This document shows, piece after piece, positions 36,820-49,084 of a stretch of DNA of 64,000 bases. Each line of letters opens with the position of its first letter. Within the stretch, counting starts at the first letter, position 1. Under the pieces are notes generated by a model. It had not been told where the DNA came from and searched no databases. It saw only the letters and a list, made by a program, of their open reading frames with translations. A program made the position numbers and the translations under genes. Source of the DNA: Chromatiales bacterium (GTDB taxonomy: Bacteria > Pseudomonadota > Gammaproteobacteria > Steroidobacterales > GCA-2729495); the NCBI GenBank assembly GCA_016789845.1, contig JAEUQA010000078.1, positions 37,140 to 101,139 on the forward strand. The letters run 5' to 3'.

Positions 36820-38094
36820 TCACTCGTGCCCGTGGTAGACGACGCGCTCGGGGACCGGCCTGGTCCTCTCCCGCGAGGTGTACAACGGCATCAGGAGAAA
36901 AAAGGCGAAGTAAACGAGCGTGAAGAACCGCGCCGCATAGACGTAGACCTTCTCCGTCGCGGGCTGCAGGCCCAGGAAGCCCAGCGCCACGAAGCTGACC
37001 GCGAAGGCCAGCAGGGCAACCTTGAACTGCCAACCCCGGTAGCGAATGGACTTTACCTTGCAGCGGTCCAGCCAGGGCAGCAGGAACAGCAGCACGATGG
37101 ACGCCAGCATCAGGAAGGCGCCCCAGCCCTTGCTCGGCACGGCCCGGAGGATGGCGTAGAAGGGCGTGAAATACCACACCGGCGCGATGTGGTCCGGCGT
37201 CTTCAGGAGGTTGGCCGGCTCGAAGTTGGCGTGCTCCAGGAAGTAGCCGCCCATCTCCGGCGCGAAGAACAGCACGGCCGAGAACACGATGGCGAAGGCG
37301 ATGATGGCCACCAGGTCCTTCGAGGTGTGATACGGGTGGAAGGCCACGCCATCCAGCGGAATCCCGTCCGGGCCCTTCTTTTCCTTGATCTCGATGCCGT
37401 CCGGGTTCAGTGAGCCCGTGGTGTGCAGTGCCAGGATGTGGACGACCACGAGCAGCAGGAGCGCCAGCGGCACCGCCACGACATGCAGCGCGAAGAACCG
37501 GTTCAGGGTGATGTCGGAGATGAAGTAGTCGCCGCGGATCCACTCCACCAGGCCGTCACCGACCACCGGGATGGCGCCAAACAGCGACACGATCACCTGG
37601 GCGCCCCAGTAGGACATCTGGCCCCAGGGCAGGAGGTAGCCCATGAAGGCCTCGGCCATCAGGGCCAGGTAGATCAGCATGCCCACGATCCACAGCAACT
37701 CCCGCGGCGCCTTGTAGGAACCGTACATCAGGCCCCGGAACATGTGCAGGTAGACCACCACGAAGAACATGGACGCGCCGGTGGAATGCATGTAGCGGAT
37801 CAGCCAGCCCCACTCCACCTCCCGCATGATGTATTCGACGGATGCAAAGGCGTCCTCCGCGGAGGGCTTGTAGTTCATCGTGAGGAAGATGCCGGTGACC
37901 AGCTGGAGGATCAGCACCACCAGGGCAAGCACCCCGAAAACGTACCAGATGTTGAAGTTCTTGGCCGCGTAGTACTCGGTGACGTGCTCCTTCATCATCG
38001 CCGTGAGGGGGAAGCGCTCGTCCACCCAGTCGATGAAGCGGGCCATGCGACCCGTGCCAGCCGTCGTCACGGCTCCCGTGCGCGCCGCGCTCAT
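36820..38094 (-). CDS. petB: Cytochrome b of the bc1 complex
   Basis: Core quinol-oxidising subunit. The 424-residue product contains the full cytochrome b set of about eight to nine helices. The first haem-ligand helices hold GWLIRYMHSTGASMFF and FFALHVVAVPLALL, the Qo loop is GAIPVVGDGLVEWIRGDY, and PEWY is replaced by APVWYFTPFYAILRA, a conservative variant. The start overlaps the petA stop as ATGA. Confidence 0.95.
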   Translation of the reverse strand: MSAARTGAVTTAGTGRMARFIDWVDERFPLTAMMKEHVTEYYAAKNFNIWYVFGVLALVVLILQLVTGIFLTMNYKPSAEDAFASVEYIMREVEWGWLIRYMHSTGASMFFVVVYLHMFRGLMYGSYKAPRELLWIVGMLIYLALMAEAFMGYLLPWGQMSYWGAQVIVSLFGAIPVVGDGLVEWIRGDYFISDITLNRFFALHVVAVPLALLLLVVVHILALHTTGSLNPDGIEIKEKKGPDGIPLDGVAFHPYHTSKDLVAIIAFAIVFSAVLFFAPEMGGYFLEHANFEPANLLKTPDHIAPVWYFTPFYAILRAVPSKGWGAFLMLASIVLLFLLPWLDRCKVKSIRYRGWQFKVALLAFAVSFVALGFLGLQPATEKVYVYAARFFTLVYFAFFLLMPLYTSRERTRPVPERVVYHGHE

Positions 38095-38684
38095 GCCGCT
38101 GCTCCCGCGTCTTCACCAACGATGATCAGTTCTTCCCCCACGAAGCGGTAGGGCGGGATGACCAGGTTGGTCGGCGCCGGCGAGCCGTCCATGACCCGCG
38201 CCGCCAGGTCGAACTTCGAGCCATGGCACGGGCAGAAGAAGCCCCCAACCCAGTCCGGGCCGAGGTCGGCGGGGGCCACCTCGAAGCGCTCGAGCGGGGC
38301 ACAGCCCAGGTGCGTGCAGTTGCCGATCACCACCAGGAACTCGGGGCGCAGGGCCCGCGTGGCGTTCCGGGCATACTCGGGCTGGATAGACTCCGCGGAG
38401 TCCTTGTCCTTCAGTGCGGACTTCTCGTCGGCCAGGCGCTCGAGCATTTCCTTGCTGCGGTGGAGGACCCAAACCGGTTGCCCGCGCCAGACGACGCGCA
38501 CCATGGCACCCTCGTCCAGCCGTGAAATATCCACGGTGACCGGCGCGCCGAGGGCCCGCGCCCGCGTGCTGGGACGGAATGACGCGATGAACGGCGCTGC
38601 CGTCAGGGCCAGGCCCACTACTCCCGTCACACTGGTGGCCACCGTCAGGAAATGACGACGGCTGACAGACGCCTCTTCGCTCAT
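38091..38684 (-). CDS. petA: Rieske iron-sulfur subunit of the bc1 complex
   Basis: The 197-residue product has an uncleaved Tat-type anchor (SRRHFLTVATSVTG, then a hydrophobic helix). Its [2Fe-2S] site is in the normal two boxes, CTHLGC and CPCHGS. The ATG at 38684 follows AGAGGA. The frame is open upstream but has no sensible start. It is first in petABC-sspAB. Confidence 0.95.
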   Translation of the reverse strand: MSEEASVSRRHFLTVATSVTGVVGLALTAAPFIASFRPSTRARALGAPVTVDISRLDEGAMVRVVWRGQPVWVLHRSKEMLERLADEKSALKDKDSAESIQPEYARNATRALRPEFLVVIGNCTHLGCAPLERFEVAPADLGPDWVGGFFCPCHGSKFDLAARVMDGSPAPTNLVIPPYRFVGEELIIVGEDAGAAA

Positions 38685-38764
38685 CGAGCTGATCCTCTGA
38701 ATAGTCCCTGGATAGTCCGGGTAGATGTCGACTTGTTGGCTTTTGCGCGGCAGAAAGCCGCAAA

Positions 38765-38794
38765 AGTATACACGGTGGCCTTCCGGCTTGCCTA
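38765..38794 (-). promoter_or_regulatory. Candidate promoter of petABC-sspAB
   Basis: On the minus strand TATACT (38770-38765) is preceded after 18 bp by TAGGCA (38794-38789), a weak -35. It lies about 80 bp upstream of petA. The -10 is good, the -35 uncertain. Confidence 0.45.
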
Positions 38795-38812
38795 CCGCAG
38801 ACCCGTCCGGCA

Positions 38813-40329
<1,517 letters not shown>

Positions 40330-40365
40330 GGGACTTGCAAGGGGGCCGGGCCGGTGAGGCGCGGC

Positions 40366-40371
40366 ATTATA
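40366..40371 (-). promoter_or_regulatory. -10 element for ibaG-murA
   Basis: A perfect TATAAT on the minus strand lies 37 bp upstream of the ibaG ATG. No clear -35 is present at the right distance. The 80-bp gap also has to hold the start of divergent kdsD. Confidence 0.5.
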
Positions 40372-40409
40372 GATGACTTACAATCGCCAGCCATGAGGAT
40401 CGCCCGACG

Positions 40410-41387
40410 ATGAGCCCTGGCCCGCCGGATTTCCGTGCGCGGGGACGCCGCGTCCTCGAGATCGAGGCCGCCGCCGTCGCCAGCCTGGCGCCGCGGCTCG
40501 ATGCCAGTTTCGACCGGGCCTGCCAGCTCTGCCTCGCCTGCCGGGGCCGGGTGGTGGTCACGGGCATGGGCAAGTCGGGCCACATTGCCGGCAAGGTTGC
40601 CGCAACGCTCGCCAGCACGGGCACCCCGGCCTTCTTCGTCCACCCCGGCGAAGCCAGCCACGGCGACCTGGGCATGATCACGGCCGTCGACCTGCTGATC
40701 GGCATTTCCAACTCCGGCGAAACGGACGAACTGATCACCATCCTCCCGCTGCTGAAGCGCCTGGGCATTCCTCTCATCATGCTCACCGGCAATCCCCGCT
40801 CCACGCTGGCCGAGGCGGCCACGGTGTCGCTGGACATCGGCGTGCGCGAGGAGGCTTGCCCCCTGAACCTGGCGCCTACCGCGAGCACCACGGCCGCGCT
40901 CGCCATGGGCGACGCCCTGGCGGTGGCGCTGCTCGAGAGCCGCGGCTTCACGCGCGAGGACTTTGCGCTGGCCCATCCGGGCGGCTCGCTGGGGCGCAGG
41001 CTGCTTCTCCGCGTGGACGACCTCATGCACACGGGCGACGGAATCCCGCGCGTCACGCCCGACACGCCGCTGGCCCAGGGCCTGGTGGAAATGACCCGCA
41101 AGGGACTGGGAATGACGGCAGTAATGGATGCCGAGGCACGACTCGCGGGCATTTTCACGGATGGCGACCTGCGCCGCGTCCTCGACCGGGGGATCGACGT
41201 GCACCGGACCCCGATGCGCGAGGTGATGACGGCGAACTGCAAGACGATTGCCTCGGGAGTGCTGGCGGCAGAGGCCGTACACCTCCTCGAGCTGCACAAG
41301 ATCAACGGCCTGCTGGTGGTCGACGCGGCCGGCAAGGTGGTCGGGGCCCTCAACATCCACGACCTGCTCCGTGCAGGCGTGATGTAG
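40410..41387 (+). CDS. kdsD: KdsD, arabinose-5-phosphate isomerase
   Basis: Converts ribulose-5-phosphate to arabinose-5-phosphate, the precursor of Kdo in LPS. The 325-residue product has an N-terminal SIS domain (VTGMGKSGHIAGK, ISNSGETDELI, HPGGSLGRRLL) and two CBS domains from about residue 205 (GIFTDGDLRRVLDRG, GALNIHDLL). It opens the LPS-transport and sigma-54 operon. Confidence 0.95.
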   Translation: MSPGPPDFRARGRRVLEIEAAAVASLAPRLDASFDRACQLCLACRGRVVVTGMGKSGHIAGKVAATLASTGTPAFFVHPGEASHGDLGMITAVDLLIGISNSGETDELITILPLLKRLGIPLIMLTGNPRSTLAEAATVSLDIGVREEACPLNLAPTASTTAALAMGDALAVALLESRGFTREDFALAHPGGSLGRRLLLRVDDLMHTGDGIPRVTPDTPLAQGLVEMTRKGLGMTAVMDAEARLAGIFTDGDLRRVLDRGIDVHRTPMREVMTANCKTIASGVLAAEAVHLLELHKINGLLVVDAAGKVVGALNIHDLLRAGVM

Positions 41388-41403
41388 TCCCGGAAATAGC
41401 TGC

Positions 41404-41907
41404 ATGGAACCCGGCGAACTGCGCATGGCAGCCGCCCGCATCCGCCTGCTGGTGCTGGATGTGGACGGTGTGCTGACCGACGGCCGGCTCCTCTACGACG
41501 CCGGGGGCCGCGAGTCCAAGAGCTTCCATGTCCGGGATGGCTACGGCCTGCAGCAGGTCATGGCCGCTGGCGTGACCGTCGCCGTCATCTCCGGCCGGCA
41601 CTCGGCTGCCGCGGCCGCCCGGCTTGCCGAGTTGCGGGTGCCCCACGTCTTCCTCGGCAGGAACGACAAGCGCGAGGTCTTTGACCAGCTGCTGGCGGAG
41701 CTCGGCGTTCCCCCGGGCCAGGTGGCCTGCGTCGGCGACGATGTCACCGACCTCGGGATCATGTCCCTGGCGGGCCTCGGCATCACGGTGGCGGATGCTC
41801 ACCCCGATGTGCTGCGCGCAGCAGACTGGGTCACGGCTGCGGGCGGTGGCCGCGGCGCCGTGCGCGAGGTCTGCGACCTGCTGGTGGCCAGCCGGCGACC
41901 GGGCTGA
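41404..41907 (+). CDS. kdsC: KdsC, Kdo-8-phosphate phosphatase
   Basis: HAD-family phosphatase that releases Kdo. The 167-residue product has the HAD motifs DVDGVLTDG (nucleophile Asp), VISGRHS and ACVGDDVTDLGIM. It follows kdsD by 16 bp and precedes lptC by 12 bp, the standard order. Confidence 0.94.
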   Translation: MEPGELRMAAARIRLLVLDVDGVLTDGRLLYDAGGRESKSFHVRDGYGLQQVMAAGVTVAVISGRHSAAAAARLAELRVPHVFLGRNDKREVFDQLLAELGVPPGQVACVGDDVTDLGIMSLAGLGITVADAHPDVLRAADWVTAAGGGRGAVREVCDLLVASRRPG

Positions 41908-41919
41908 CACGTACGCCGC

Positions 41920-42507
41920 ATGGAAGTTCAGCACCCCGGCCGGTTTGCGGTTCTGGTCGTTGCGGCGCTGGCCAGCACCTGGCTCGTGCTCCGCAATCCA
42001 TCGACCGACGTCGAGACGCCCGCGGCCCCCCGGCTGGGCCTCGGGTACTACGTGCGCGATGCCCGGCTCACCGGCTCGGGCCCGGACGGGCGGATCCTGT
42101 ACCGGGTAACCGCCGCGGCCGCGGAGCAGTTGCTGGCGGATGGCACCATCACCATGCAGGACGTGGCTGTGGATTACGAGCCCGCAGCCCAGGTGCCCTG
42201 GAAGCTCCGCGCCTCCCGCGGGCAGATACCGCCGGATCGTAATATCATTGAACTCGCCGGCGATGTGACCGCCTTGACGGAGGTCAGCCCGGCCGCCACC
42301 GGAAGCGGGGGCCGCAGCAGTGCGGCGCCGCTCCTGATCCGAACCGACTACCTGGAGCTGGATCCCGAAGCCTACATCGCCAGGACCGAGCGCATGGTGG
42401 CGGTGGAGCGCGACCGGGATACGCTCCGGGCCAGGGGGATGCGTGTCTATCTCAAGCAGGATCGCCTTCAGTTCAGCGCCGAAGTTCGCGGGCGGTTTCT
42501 GCCCTGA
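41920..42507 (+). CDS. lptC: LptC, LPS export inner-membrane protein
   Basis: Bitopic protein that passes LPS from LptBFG to LptA. The 195-residue product has one N-terminal helix (about residues 8-24) and a beta-jellyroll body (YYVRDARLTGSGPDGRILY to a terminal [14 protein letters not shown]). Sequence conservation is modest, so the gene order with kdsC and lptAB carries much of the call. Confidence 0.9.
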   Translation: MEVQHPGRFAVLVVAALASTWLVLRNPSTDVETPAAPRLGLGYYVRDARLTGSGPDGRILYRVTAAAAEQLLADGTITMQDVAVDYEPAAQVPWKLRASRGQIPPDRNIIELAGDVTALTEVSPAATGSGGRSSAAPLLIRTDYLELDPEAYIARTERMVAVERDRDTLRARGMRVYLKQDRLQFSAEVRGRFLP

Positions 42508-43177
42508 GTTCGCGATTGCCCTCTTCCTGGGAGCGGCATTGTGCCTGCCGGCCCTGGCCACTGCCGCTGAAGGCGGCCCGCCACCAGCCGGCTCCGCGGC
42601 GACCAGGGCAATCCCCCAGCTGGCACCGGCCGACCCGACCCTGCCGATCGATCTCGACGCCGCGTTCTCGGAGCTGGACCGGCGCAATAACCGCCTCATC
42701 TTCCGGCAGCTGAACATCAGGCAGGGGGCGCTTGCGATCAAGGCGGACGAAGCCACGGCCGATCCCGCGGATTTCGAGAACAGCCTGTGGGTGTTTACGG
42801 GCAACGTCAGCATCGTGAACGGGGGCACCCGGGCCAGCTGCGACCGGGCCGAACTCACGTTCCGCGACAACCGGCTGCGCAAGGCCGTGCTCACGGGCAA
42901 GCCGGCCAGGTTCAGCCAGGCTGGCGCGGGCGGGAATCCCGACACCGAAGGCCGGGGGGAATTGCTCGAATACAACCTGGATGCCGCGACGATCGAGATG
43001 TCCAGGGACGCATTCCTTAGTGATGGGAAGAGCGAGATCTCCGGGAGCCGGATTGCCTACGACCTGCGGCGCGAGGTGGTGACCGCGGGCGGCGCCGATG
43101 GCGGCCAGGTCCGCATGCGGATCACCCCGCAGCAGAAGCCCGCGCCACCGGCAGGTCCGACGGAACCCGCGCCGTGA
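42443..43177 (+). CDS. lptA: LptA, periplasmic LPS-transport bridge
   Basis: Periplasmic beta-jellyroll protein that forms the LPS bridge. The OstA/LptA body is clear ([21 protein letters not shown], shown here only as motif limits [10 protein letters not shown] and WVFTGNVSI), with [19 protein letters not shown]. The only usual start giving a signal peptide is GTG at 42443, which overlaps lptC by 65 bp and yields a long, weakly basic leader ending ALATAA. A non-standard start nearer the lptC stop is possible. Confidence 0.88.
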   Translation: MSISSRIAFSSAPKFAGGFCPEFAIALFLGAALCLPALATAAEGGPPPAGSAATRAIPQLAPADPTLPIDLDAAFSELDRRNNRLIFRQLNIRQGALAIKADEATADPADFENSLWVFTGNVSIVNGGTRASCDRAELTFRDNRLRKAVLTGKPARFSQAGAGGNPDTEGRGELLEYNLDAATIEMSRDAFLSDGKSEISGSRIAYDLRREVVTAGGADGGQVRMRITPQQKPAPPAGPTEPAP

Positions 43178-43899
43178 GCACACTGCGGGCAGAATCGATC
43201 GAGAAGCGGTTCAGGCAGCGACAGGTGGTGAAGGGGATCTCCCTCACCGTCGACAGCGGCGAGATCGTGGGCCTGCTGGGCCCGAACGGCGCGGGAAAGA
43301 CCACTGCCTTCTACATGATCGTCGGCCTGATCCCCTGTGATGCAGGCCACATCGACCTGGACGGGCACGACCTCACCAGCATGCCCATGCACCGCCGGGC
43401 GCGCCTCGGCCTGGGCTACCTGCCCCAGGAAGCCTCCGTCTTCCGCCGGCTCAGCGTGGAGGACAACATCCTGGCCATCCTCCAGACGCGGCCCGGGCTG
43501 GAGAGAGCCGACCAGGAGCGGCTGGTGGAGGAACTGCTCGAGGAACTGCACATCACCCACGTGCGCACGAGCATGGGCATCAGCCTGTCCGGCGGCGAGC
43601 GGCGACGGGTGGAGATCGCCAGGGCCCTGGCCGCGGAACCGCGCTTCGTGCTGCTCGACGAGCCCTTCGCGGGCGTTGACCCGATCTCCGTGCTGGACAT
43701 CCAGCGCATCATCCGCCACCTGGCGTCCCGCGGCATCGGCATCCTGATTACGGACCATAATGTGCGCGAGACACTTGGAATCTGCGGCCGGGCTTATATT
43801 CTCAACGACGGGGCAATGATTGCCGAAGGCACCCCCGGGGAGATCCTCGCCGACCAGCAGGTTCGGCAGGTCTACCTCGGCGAGGGCTTTAAGCTATAG
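43174..43899 (+). CDS. lptB: LptB, LPS export ATPase
   Basis: Cytoplasmic ATPase of the LptBFGC extractor. The 241-residue product has Walker [11 protein letters not shown]-loop PQEASVF, signature LSGGERRR, Walker [13 protein letters not shown] and the switch His in ITDHNVRET. The start is GTG at 43174 overlapping the lptA stop. LptF and LptG are not in this window. Confidence 0.96.
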   Translation: MSTLRAESIEKRFRQRQVVKGISLTVDSGEIVGLLGPNGAGKTTAFYMIVGLIPCDAGHIDLDGHDLTSMPMHRRARLGLGYLPQEASVFRRLSVEDNILAILQTRPGLERADQERLVEELLEELHITHVRTSMGISLSGGERRRVEIARALAAEPRFVLLDEPFAGVDPISVLDIQRIIRHLASRGIGILITDHNVRETLGICGRAYILNDGAMIAEGTPGEILADQQVRQVYLGEGFKL

Positions 43900-43936
43900 G
43901 CTGCGCCAGCGCGCGCGGCGGTCTTCAGGGATGACG

Positions 43937-45421
43937 ATGAAGCCGGCTTTACAACTCAGGATCAGCCAGCAGCTGACCATGACGCCACAGCTGCAACAGG
44001 CCATTCGCCTGCTGCAGCTGCCCGTCGCCGAGCTGAACACGCAGCTCGAGCAACTGCTGGCCGAGAACGTCATGCTCGACCTGGAGGAGCCGCCCCCGGG
44101 CAGCGCCGAGGCGCCCATCGAACTCGACGCCCTGCCACCGGACCCTGCGGAGGGCGGCACCCCGGACGACGAAACCCCGGCCGATAACTGGGACGATACC
44201 GACAGCGAATCCCCGGTCGCCGCCGCCTCGTCCGGCGACGAGGACGGCGAGTCGCTCCTGTGGAGTGACACCTCCGGGGGCGGCAGCAGCAACTGGGATG
44301 GCGAGGACGGCCGGCCGGAGCCCAGCGACCGCGCCAACGAGACGCTCCACGCCCACCTGCTGTGGCAACTGGAAACAGAGCACTTCGAGCCGCGAGAAGT
44401 GCTCATGGGCCAGGCCCTGGTGGATGCCATGAACGACGCGGGCTACCTCACGGAACCGCTGCCCGCCATCCTGGAGACCCTGCAGAACTCCGGCGACTTC
44501 ACCCTGGAGGAACTCGAGCAGACCCTGCAGAAGGTCCAGGCCCTCGACCCGGCCGGCGTGGGCGCCCGGGACCTCGGCGAGTGCATCCGCATCCAGCTGC
44601 GGCAGCTGGCGCCCAACGTGCCGGGCCGGGAGCTGGCGCTGGCGATCACCGTGGATGGCCTGGACCTGGTCGCCGAGCAGCAGCTCGGCATGCTGCGCCG
44701 GCGCCTCGGCGTGTCGGAGCAGGACCTCGACGTCGCCCTGGCCCTGATCCGCAACTGCCACCCCAAGCCCGGCCTCGCGGTGCAGCCGTCAGCCCCGGAC
44801 TACATCGTGCCGGATGTCTTCGTGCGCAAGCGGCACGGGCGCTGGACCGTGGACGTCAACCGCTCCATCACGCCACGGCTCAAGGTGAACCAGGCCTACG
44901 CGGACCTGGTCCGGGGGGACAGCGAGCACGCCACGCTCCGCAACCAGCTGCAGGAAGCCCGGTGGCTGGTGCGCAGCCTCGAGATCCGGAACGACACGCT
45001 GCTGAAGGTCGCCCTGTGCATCGTCGATCGCCAGGCCGGCTTCCTCGAGCACGGCGAGGAGGCCATGCGGCCCATGGTCCTGCGCGACGTGGCCGACATC
45101 GTGGAGATGCACGAATCCACCATCTCGCGGGTCACGGCCAACAAGTACATGCACACGCCCCGGGGGGTATTCGAGTTCCGGCACTTCTTCTCGAGCCAGG
45201 TCACCGGGGACGACGGCACCGAGCAGTCCTCCACGGCCATCCGGGCCCGGATCCGGAAGCTGATCGGCCAGGAGGACCCCGCCAAGCCCCTGTCGGACAG
45301 CCAACTGGCTGATTTGCTGTCGAAACAAGGCATCCAGGTGGCGCGGCGAACAGTGGCAAAATACCGTGAAGCCATGAATATTGAACCTTCCAGCGAGCGC
45401 AAGCGGCGCCCGCCCCGGTAA
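43937..45421 (+). CDS. rpoN: RpoN, RNA polymerase sigma-54 factor
   Basis: Alternative sigma factor needing enhancer-binding activators. The 494-residue product has region I (MKPALQLRISQQLTMTPQLQ), an acidic region II (about residues 55-140, rich in Asp, Glu and Ser), the core-binding region, a helix-turn-helix (HESTISRVTANKYM) and the RpoN box ARRTVAKYRE near the end. The ATG at 43937 is preferred over 43931 because AGGG then sits 6 bp upstream and the N-terminus matches the family. Confidence 0.96.
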   Translation: MKPALQLRISQQLTMTPQLQQAIRLLQLPVAELNTQLEQLLAENVMLDLEEPPPGSAEAPIELDALPPDPAEGGTPDDETPADNWDDTDSESPVAAASSGDEDGESLLWSDTSGGGSSNWDGEDGRPEPSDRANETLHAHLLWQLETEHFEPREVLMGQALVDAMNDAGYLTEPLPAILETLQNSGDFTLEELEQTLQKVQALDPAGVGARDLGECIRIQLRQLAPNVPGRELALAITVDGLDLVAEQQLGMLRRRLGVSEQDLDVALALIRNCHPKPGLAVQPSAPDYIVPDVFVRKRHGRWTVDVNRSITPRLKVNQAYADLVRGDSEHATLRNQLQEARWLVRSLEIRNDTLLKVALCIVDRQAGFLEHGEEAMRPMVLRDVADIVEMHESTISRVTANKYMHTPRGVFEFRHFFSSQVTGDDGTEQSSTAIRARIRKLIGQEDPAKPLSDSQLADLLSKQGIQVARRTVAKYREAMNIEPSSERKRRPPR

Positions 45422-45452
45422 GGCCGCCGAACAACAGCAAGAGGAAGCCACG

Positions 45453-45776
45453 ATGCAACTCAACCTGACTGGTCACCACGTGGAAATCACGGAGCCCATG
45501 CGCGAGTACGTGCAATCCAAGCTGGGCCGCATCGAGCGGCACTTCGATCACGTGACCGTGGTGCATTGCATCCTTACGGTGGACAAGCTGCGCCACCGGG
45601 CGGAAGCCACCGTGAACCTCGCGGGCGGCCAGGTGTTTGCGGAGGCCATCGAGGAGAACATGTATGCCGCCATCGACGGCATGGCCGACAAGCTCGACCG
45701 GCAGGTCCGCAAGCACAAGGAAAAGCTCACGGACCATCACGCCCGGGAAAACGGCAAGCGCGACCTCCCGTCCTGA
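45453..45776 (+). CDS. hpf: Hpf, short-form ribosome hibernation promoting factor
   Basis: A 107-residue HPF/RaiA-fold protein that binds the 30S decoding region in stationary phase. Motifs: LTGHHVEITEPMREYVQSKL at the start, then HFDHVTVVHCIL and AEATVNLAGGQVFAEA. No dimerisation domain, so it is the short type. The ATG at 45453 follows AGAGGA. It lies 31 bp after rpoN. Confidence 0.93.
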   Translation: MQLNLTGHHVEITEPMREYVQSKLGRIERHFDHVTVVHCILTVDKLRHRAEATVNLAGGQVFAEAIEENMYAAIDGMADKLDRQVRKHKEKLTDHHARENGKRDLPS

Positions 45777-45801
45777 GTCCCGCGCAGCAGGCAGGCACCT
45801 C

Positions 45802-46704
<903 letters not shown>

Positions 46705-46716
<12 letters not shown>

Positions 46717-46820
46717 GGGAAATGGGAAATGGGGACAGATTTAATTTCGGGGAAATGGCCGCATGGCCATTTCCCCGAAATTAAATCTGTCCCCATTTCC
46801 CATTTCCCCTACGAGGCGTC
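46705..46820. repeat. Perfect palindrome, 56-bp arms with 4-bp loop
   Basis: The left arm 46705-46760 is the exact reverse complement of the right arm 46765-46820, around GCAT. The arms contain the internal motif GGGGACAGATTTAATTTC flanked by GGGGAAATGG. They also include the last codons and TAG stops of both convergent genes, rapZ and the patatin-like gene, which therefore end in the same residues (Asp-Ala-Ser). It has no U-tract typical of a terminator. Confidence 0.9.
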
Positions 46821-48080
46821 GGCCATCCTCAGCACCCGGACGCGCTGGGAGTACTCCTCGCTCAGGTCGCGCCAGCCGGTGATGCCCGCCGGAGCCTGGA
46901 TCGGCTGTCCTTCCATGAAGGCCAGCAGGTCGTCCCGCCGGGTCATCGCGTCCTCGTAGCCGAGCGCAATCAGCTCCCGCGTGTAGCCGGACTCGAAGAG
47001 CAGGTAGCTGAGCAGCTGGCTGCCACCGTAGTTCAGCGCGCCGAGGCCGCGCATGAGGAGACGGATCGGCCAGGGCATCTCCCGGACGTGCCGGGCCGCG
47101 ATGGCCCGCACGTCGCGGCTCGGCAGCATGATGAAGGCATCGGTGTGGCGCAGCTGGCCGAATTCGCCCTGCATCACCCTCCCCGGCTGGCTCTCGAGGA
47201 TCAGGTTGATGCGGATCAGGTTCTCCAGGTCCGAGGACAACCCGTCCATGAACAACGCGTCGAGAATGTAGCCGGCAATCTTGCCGAAGCTGGGATAGGG
47301 CACACCCTGGTCCAGGCCGAGAACCGGCTCAGGCGCCTCGTTGCGCACGCCGATGACGAGCAGGCGGTGGGCGCCGAGGTGCAGTGCCGGCGACAGGGGC
47401 GTGGCCTGGCGCATGGCGCCGTCGCCAAAGTACTCCTGGCCGATGCGCACGGGCGGAAAGATCATGGGCACCGCGACGCTCGCCATCAGGTGCTCCAGGG
47501 CCATGCGCGTCGGCCGGCCCTTGCGCCGCACCCGCTCCCAGGGTCTGTGGTCGGTCGTGCCCTGGTAGAACGTGATCGAGCGGGCCGACCCGTAGCCGGC
47601 CGCCGTGATGGCCAGGGCGCCAAGATAACCCTTGTCGATGGAATCCTGGATCGCGTCGAAGTTGATCCGGCCCCGCAGGAGCGCCCAGAGCGGGTCGTTG
47701 TCGAGCAGCGACTTCGGGTTGCGTGGGCCGAGGCCCCCGAGGACGATCGCGGCCAGCCAGTGCAGGCTGCTCTTCAGCATCGTCGCGGGGTCGCAGCGGA
47801 ACACCTGGCCGGAGTGGAAGTTGGCCCACACGCGCTCCAGGTCCGTTACCGCCACCCGGAAGGACCGGGCCCTGGACGCGAGCACTGCGGCGCTGATGGC
47901 GCCGGCGGACGTGCCGCTGAGGACGGCGAAGGGATTGGACGTTCGCCGCGGCAGCATTTCCGCGAGGGCCTTGAGCACGCCAACCTGATAGGCGCCCCGC
48001 GCACCGCCGCCCGGAAGGACCAGGCCGACGTGCTTGTCGAGGCTGCCGAGCCCGGTGCTCGCCCTGCGCTCCGGGCTCAT
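46809..48080 (-). CDS. Patatin-like phospholipase
   Basis: A 423-residue Ser-Asp lipid hydrolase. The oxyanion loop is LPGGGARGAYQVG (about residues 22-34), the nucleophile elbow GTSAG (Ser about 58) and the catalytic Asp in FGDGAMRQ (about 215). It lacks a signal peptide, so it is cytoplasmic or peripherally bound. The ATG at 48080 follows GGGAGAG. The very last residues are encoded within the palindrome shared with rapZ, so the true C-terminus deserves checking. Confidence 0.88.
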   Translation of the reverse strand: MSPERRASTGLGSLDKHVGLVLPGGGARGAYQVGVLKALAEMLPRRTSNPFAVLSGTSAGAISAAVLASRARSFRVAVTDLERVWANFHSGQVFRCDPATMLKSSLHWLAAIVLGGLGPRNPKSLLDNDPLWALLRGRINFDAIQDSIDKGYLGALAITAAGYGSARSITFYQGTTDHRPWERVRRKGRPTRMALEHLMASVAVPMIFPPVRIGQEYFGDGAMRQATPLSPALHLGAHRLLVIGVRNEAPEPVLGLDQGVPYPSFGKIAGYILDALFMDGLSSDLENLIRINLILESQPGRVMQGEFGQLRHTDAFIMLPSRDVRAIAARHVREMPWPIRLLMRGLGALNYGGSQLLSYLLFESGYTRELIALGYEDAMTRRDDLLAFMEGQPIQAPAGITGWRDLSEEYSQRVRVLRMADAS

Positions 48081-48199
48081 GGGCCCTGCTCTCCCGGAGT
48101 TCTCTCGGCTGCCATGCAGCGGATCTTAATCACAGCGGAATCACGGCCACAAGCAACGGGACCCCGATGATATGCTCAGGACCAGCACAATCCCGGGTG

Positions 48200-48763
<564 letters not shown>

Positions 48764-49084
48764 GACGGGTTGACTGCAGGCGCGGCATCAGGATGCAGTG
48801 CAAGAAGACGACTGACGCGGTTGCGGCAGGGACGACGTCCCGCGGCTCCGCCAGAAAGCGCCCCGTTATGTCAACACGAGACTTGCACTGGGTTTCCGCC
48901 GGCGTAGACTCGGTCACACAAATATAAGGGAATAAAGTTATTCCTGAACTAGACGTGGGGGAATTTGTCTGCGGCCACTAACGCGATGGATCCGGGGGGG
49001 TCGCGCGATTTCCAGAGGGGCCACAGGAACGACTTCCCAGACGATATATAGAACTCAACAGTCGTCCTGGAGGATCTGCTTGTT
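48764..49084 (+). promoter_or_regulatory. Upstream region of the dockerin-cohesin locus: candidate promoter and operator
   Basis: This 321-bp gene-free region is less GC-rich at its right half. It holds a plausible sigma-70 promoter, TTGCAC (48883-48888), 16 bp, TAGACT (48905-48910). It also has a perfect 7-2-7 palindrome GGAATAA-AG-TTATTCC (48929-48944), placed about where an operator would overlap the transcription start region. The rest shows nothing I can assign. A GGAGGA site precedes the next gene. No sigma-54 GG-N10-GC pattern was seen. Confidence 0.5.
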
